Source of the DNA: Apostichopus japonicus
Taxonomy: Eukaryota > Echinodermata > Holothuroidea > Aspidochirotida > Stichopodidae
DNA length: 64,000 nucleotides
Reading direction: 5' to 3'
Assembly: GCF_037975245.1 (NCBI RefSeq)
Contig: NC_092576.1
Span: 12,019,111-12,083,110 of the forward strand
Below are positions 60,196-64,000 of the stretch, piece by piece. Both the position numbers and the translations under genes were made by a program. Under the pieces are notes generated by a model. It had not been told where the DNA came from. It saw only the letters and a program-made list of their open reading frames with translations, and did no database searches. How positions within the stretch are numbered: position 1 is the stretch's first letter; each line of letters begins with the position of its first letter.

Positions 60196-60957
60196 GTCGT
60201 TGGTTAAATAAAGGGGTGCCTTATGGCAATGCTTATTCAGCCAACCGTGATAGGGAACACGGTACTAGGCCCAGATCTAGGGGGTGGGCTATACACCCTC
60301 CCATAATTCAACTCCCGTTCTAACAAACACGAAAAATTAAAGTTGTTATCAGCCCAACCTTTCATGCAGAAAGTATAAAACTAACATATAACCTAAATAT
60401 TCATCAGAATACACCATTTCACGTCAATTTTATTTTTTTGGGAGGAACCGATTACGCTCGACACTGGAGTCGGCTTCAACGACCTCAGGCTCAAATCCCC
60501 AAATCCTACCCCCCCCCCCCACTTTCGTCCAGTGCGACACTCATTAAAATCGCCCCTAAATATTTATCAGGACCCCATTCCCCTCCCCCGCCTCCCAAAC
60601 TTAAAAGATGACAGAAAATGTGTTTTTTTTAATAGTAAAAGCGTCTTGCCAGACTGCTAGAAAAACATTGCCCCCTATATAGCTCCCCAACTAGAAACGG
60701 AAGTATAGCTATGCCCCTTTTCAGAACCTTTGTCAAATAGAAACAGGATATTGATTCTGCTCAGAACAGTGTTTTCAAGCGTTTCATGAAAGTACGATAT
60801 AAAAACATTGTCCCAACTGGGTACCAAATATAGCTAGGCATGTCTAGCTGTTTTCATGACGCTGTTGACCTGTTAAATGTTCGCAGTTACATGTGAATTG
60901 CTAGCGAACTCATATTACCATGCACCCTGCAAAAGGTCTACATGTAGACCTTGTTTT

Positions 60958-61272
60958 TTTTGACAAACCTGAAGCTATCCCATGATGCATCACAGGATTC
61001 ATCACAGGATTCATCACAGGATTCATCCCAGGATTCATCCCAGGATTCATCCCAGGATTCATCCCAGGATTCATCACAGGATTCATCCCAGGATTCATCC
61101 CAGGATTCATCAAAGGATTCATCACAGGATTCATCCCAGGATTCATCCCAGGATTCATCACATGATTCATCCCAGGATTCATCCCAGGATTCATCCCAGG
61201 ATTCATCCCAGGATTCATCACAGGATTCATCCCAGGATTCAGATTTATCACCAGATTCATCACCGGATTGAA
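60958..61272 (+). repeat. 12-bp minisatellite element, left copy
   Basis: About 20 units of GGATTCATCCCA or GGATTCATCACA. Flanks AAACCTGAAGCTATCCCA on the left and TTTATCACCAGATTCATC with ACCGGA on the right recur, inverted, at 63717-63968. Open frames (DSSQ, IHPR, MNPG repeats) are artefacts. Confidence 0.95.
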
Positions 61273-61710
61273 ACAGTCAATGCACGTGTTTGTCTGATGA
61301 ATCTGTATAGCGCCATATATATACCGCTGCAGAATTAGAAGGGAAGTACATACTCAAGTTTCTTACGCAAGCCTATCTGTGCCGCACAAAAAAATGTTCT
61401 GGGTTGTTCTTAATTATATGAATTCGTATTTCGACATAACGAACTATTTTTCCGTAATTAAGAATTAATCTTATAATTTCGTAATAACACAAATTTTGAA
61501 TTCGTTACCACAGATGTCAACAAGTATTCAGGTGCAAGATTCAAGTGAAATCTCGAGTCTTTAAATATGTCAGACTCGGGTCAGAGTAGATTCCCACATT
61601 ATTCTGCTTGTAAATCTATATTTTCTAAGAGATGGAAATATGAGGATGTTGTTTCTCTTTCGATCAGGCTTTCATCAGTGGTCGCGGTTACATGAAGTGG
61701 TAGGCCTAAT

Positions 61711-63436
61711 CAGCGACGTAGCCAGGAATTTGAAAGGGGGGGGGGGAGCACTTTTTGCGATTGATATGGATTTTCAAAGTTGTAGGCACGACTATCTGAG
61801 CGGAGCGCCACCATCGGTTGGCGCGGAGCGTACAAGAAAATTGTTGGTTTTACAAACCCCCCAGATGGCCGGAAACGGCCCTTCCCGAGTGTTCATTCAG
61901 GTTCCCTGGCCTCTTGCTAACTTGAGACACCTCATTCAATATCACTTTTAAACCCAAAAAACAAATGAGTTAAAATAGTACGTAATTCAATACTACATAA
62001 TGTATTTAAAATTAGCAAGGTACATGTACAGAGTAGTCTTACGTTTCAACTTCTGATACTTAGAGATACAAAGATAGGCCTGAAATGTCTTTGATACAAC
62101 TATAGCCAGTAATTGTCTTTGATACAACTGTAGCTATTAAATGTCTAATTCAATACTACATAATGTATTTAAAATTAGCAAGGTACACGTACAGAGTAGT
62201 CTTACGTTTCAACTTCTGATACTTATAGATACAAAGATAGGCCTGAAATGTCTTTGATATAACTATAGCCAGTAATTGTCTTTGATACAACTGTAGCTAT
62301 TAAATGTTTAAGTTAGCCTAATAAGAGAAGGCGAGAGGTATCCACTGATCTGTACACTAGTGTAAAGATCAGTGGAGGTATCCGACGATTGCAATCTGAT
62401 GCAAATTTCTCAACTGTTTTCTCAACTGAAATATTATCTGCGTAAACGGGTTCTTAACTACATGTTAAAAAACTGACAAGATCGGATCCTAGTCTTTTTC
62501 GGCGGGTAGAGTGTTGAATGAAACGGCACGCGATAGAAATGACAGCCTAGATGACAGAAGAATCTGTCACCTAATTTAGCCATATTCTTGCTACGTTCAT
62601 TTCAATAGTTTTTCCTGTCTATAGACTCTTAAACTCGTCCAGCAAGCTTATCGATTTGAATTATGGGTGTTTTTAAAAAAAAAAGATAACTTGGCCAAAA
62701 AAAAATGTAGGCCCGGGCCTACAGTGCTACATACTGGCTACGCCCTGATCATATGATATCATAATCAGCAGATTTTGTTTCCTGTTTGAATTCTTTTACA
62801 TGTTCTTTTACATAATATATCAGAAAGACAAACAAAGTGCTCTTTTACAATTTTTCCAGTAGGATGATTCTTGTTTATTGTCCAATGTCTGGACTTTAAT
62901 ACATTTGACGAACTTAACTGATGGACAATATAAACTTTCATATTTTGTAATATTGCCAGATATGCAGTGGCCTAAAAACAAATATCGTTATCGCAGTGTA
63001 TTAGCAGTGTAATAATTATTACAGGAAGTGCGTATCACGTACGATTGCTAGCTTAGCTTCATAACATGCTGCTCGTGCAACACCTTAGGACGACTCATAG
63101 AACAAACGTTGTCGACGTTGTTGTGCATACAGTTCGTGACATTCCATAGAGTGCGGTTAGGTAGGCAATATGTATTTTATTACACAGTGGTCAATTGTAG
63201 GCTTGTAATTGGCTATAAGCTAAATTTAGCTAATTGCATCTGCCAAACTAAGTAAGTAGTTGAATCAGTAGGCGTGAATGTTACTACGATTACAATCGAG
63301 TTAACGGAGCTGACGAGTATTCAAGATCAAAAGAGCACTGACAAAATACCATGCTAAAAACGGCAGTTTAAAAAAAAAATCGACACTGAAAGGGGGGAGC
63401 GGTCGCTCCCCCTGCTCCCCCCTGGCTACGTCCCTG
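61711..63436 (+). mobile_element. Non-autonomous hAT element, 1.7 kb, with 8-bp target duplication
   Basis: The left end CAGCGACGTAGCCAGG and the right end, reverse-complemented CAGGGACGTAGCCAGG, differ at one of 16 bases. GGCCTAAT flanks both sides exactly (61703-61710, 63437-63444). No transposase frame is visible. Inside are a 163-bp tandem duplication (61983-62308) and an internal right-end-like sequence (TGGCTACGCCCTG, near 62734). Confidence 0.9.
61983..62308. repeat. 163-bp tandem duplication inside the hAT element
   Basis: TAATTCAATACTACATAATG starts at 61983 and again at 62146; the two units are nearly identical over 163 bp. Confidence 0.9.
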
Positions 63437-63716
63437 GGCCTAATGCCTTGTTAGAAGTAAGTTTGAACGGTTTTATTCCTAGGCTGGGCAGTTTATTTCG
63501 GTAGTAACACATGCGCTAAAGATCCATAAATGAGCGTAAAACACACTTAAAGATCGCCCGTTTACGAGCATTTTGACTTTCGCTTGCTTTCTTTTTGCTC
63601 CTGACTATTTCTCCTGGAGCTTCGTTGACTTCATTTTTACACCCCCCCCCCTCCCCCCGATGTGCGTCACGAAATATGAAAATGAAAGACCTTTTCGACG
63701 TACATCCCGCTGCCTT

Positions 63717-63968
63717 AATAAGTCCGGTGAATGAATCTGGTGATAAATCTGAATCCTGTGATGAATCCTGGGATGAATCCTGTGATATGAATCCTGTGAT
63801 GAATCCTGTGATATGAATCCTGTGATGAATCCTGGGATGAATCCTGGGATGAATCCTGTGATGAATCATGGGATGAATCCTGTGATGAATCTGAATCCTA
63901 GGATGAATCCTGTAATGAATCCTGGGATGAATCCTGTGATGAATCCTGGGATAGCTTCAAGTTGGTTT
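63717..63968 (-). repeat. 12-bp minisatellite element, right inverted copy
   Basis: Reverse complement of the 60958-61272 element, including its unique flanks (TGAAGCTATCCCA at one end, GATTTATCACCAGATTCAT at the other), with fewer units. Confidence 0.92.
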
Positions 63969-64000
63969 GCCATGCAACACGTACAATACGGATTATAAAT

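Larger units (their letters stand above)
58377..60957. other. Upstream flank of NHERF; promoter region not resolved
   Basis: Presumed 5' UTR and promoter on the minus strand, without a convincing TATA box or CpG-rich block. It contains a tetranucleotide microsatellite and stem-loops listed separately; no coding feature supported. Confidence 0.5.

Noticed and set aside
60910-61338. Frames encoding DSSQ, IHPR or MNPG repeats, also 63516-63998
   Set aside because: All are readings of the 12-bp minisatellite on either strand.

Overview
The window is animal nuclear DNA: AT-rich, gene-poor and full of transposon remnants and satellites. It holds one recognisable multi-exon gene with long introns. 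The gene content, the CR1/L2-type LINE tails, a CORE-type tRNA SINE, hAT MITEs and very long introns suit an invertebrate deuterostome, perhaps an echinoderm. That placement is inference; nothing in the window proves the species.

The gene lies on the minus strand and fills most of the window (58376 down to 11259, about 47 kb). I assembled it from five exons with GT/AG borders and compatible phases: 58223-58376, 40474-41129, 32481-32972, 13730-14119 and 11259-11390. Together they give a 607-residue protein. It starts with a PDZ domain closely resembling PDZ1 of NHERF1/NHERF2 (GYGF carboxylate loop, class I histidine). A roughly 450-residue acidic, low-complexity region with a VKEPEPEP array follows. 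The C-terminus has the W-x6-F-x2-L ezrin/radixin/moesin-binding motif typical of NHERF. It is therefore a NHERF-type scaffold expected to link membrane transporters or receptors to cortical actin, apparently with one PDZ domain instead of the two in human NHERF1.

Layout. 1-11258 is the 3' flank of the gene: two inverted MITE copies around an element with a hammerhead-ribozyme-like motif, a 30-bp perfect palindrome, a 40-bp tandem array that begins with two hairpins, and a 72-bp tandem array. 11259-58376 is the gene. Intron 4 holds a 24-bp minisatellite. Intron 3 holds a hAT MITE with target duplication, a tRNA SINE, several LINE 3' ends, a 20-bp minisatellite, a 140-bp satellite with higher-order structure and a foldback MITE. 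Intron 2 holds G-rich tracts, MITEs and a CORE-like SINE. Intron 1 holds further copies of the hammerhead-like element, LINE 3' ends and an inverted SINE copy. 58377-64000 is the upstream flank; it contains a 1.7-kb non-autonomous hAT element with 8-bp target duplication, itself flanked by two inverted copies of a 12-bp minisatellite element.

Most long open frames in the window are artefacts of repeats or antisense shadows of the NHERF exons. The least ordinary observations are the hammerhead-like motif with a self-complementary stem III (best copy 42890-42928), the single-PDZ NHERF architecture, and the block structure of the 140-bp satellite.
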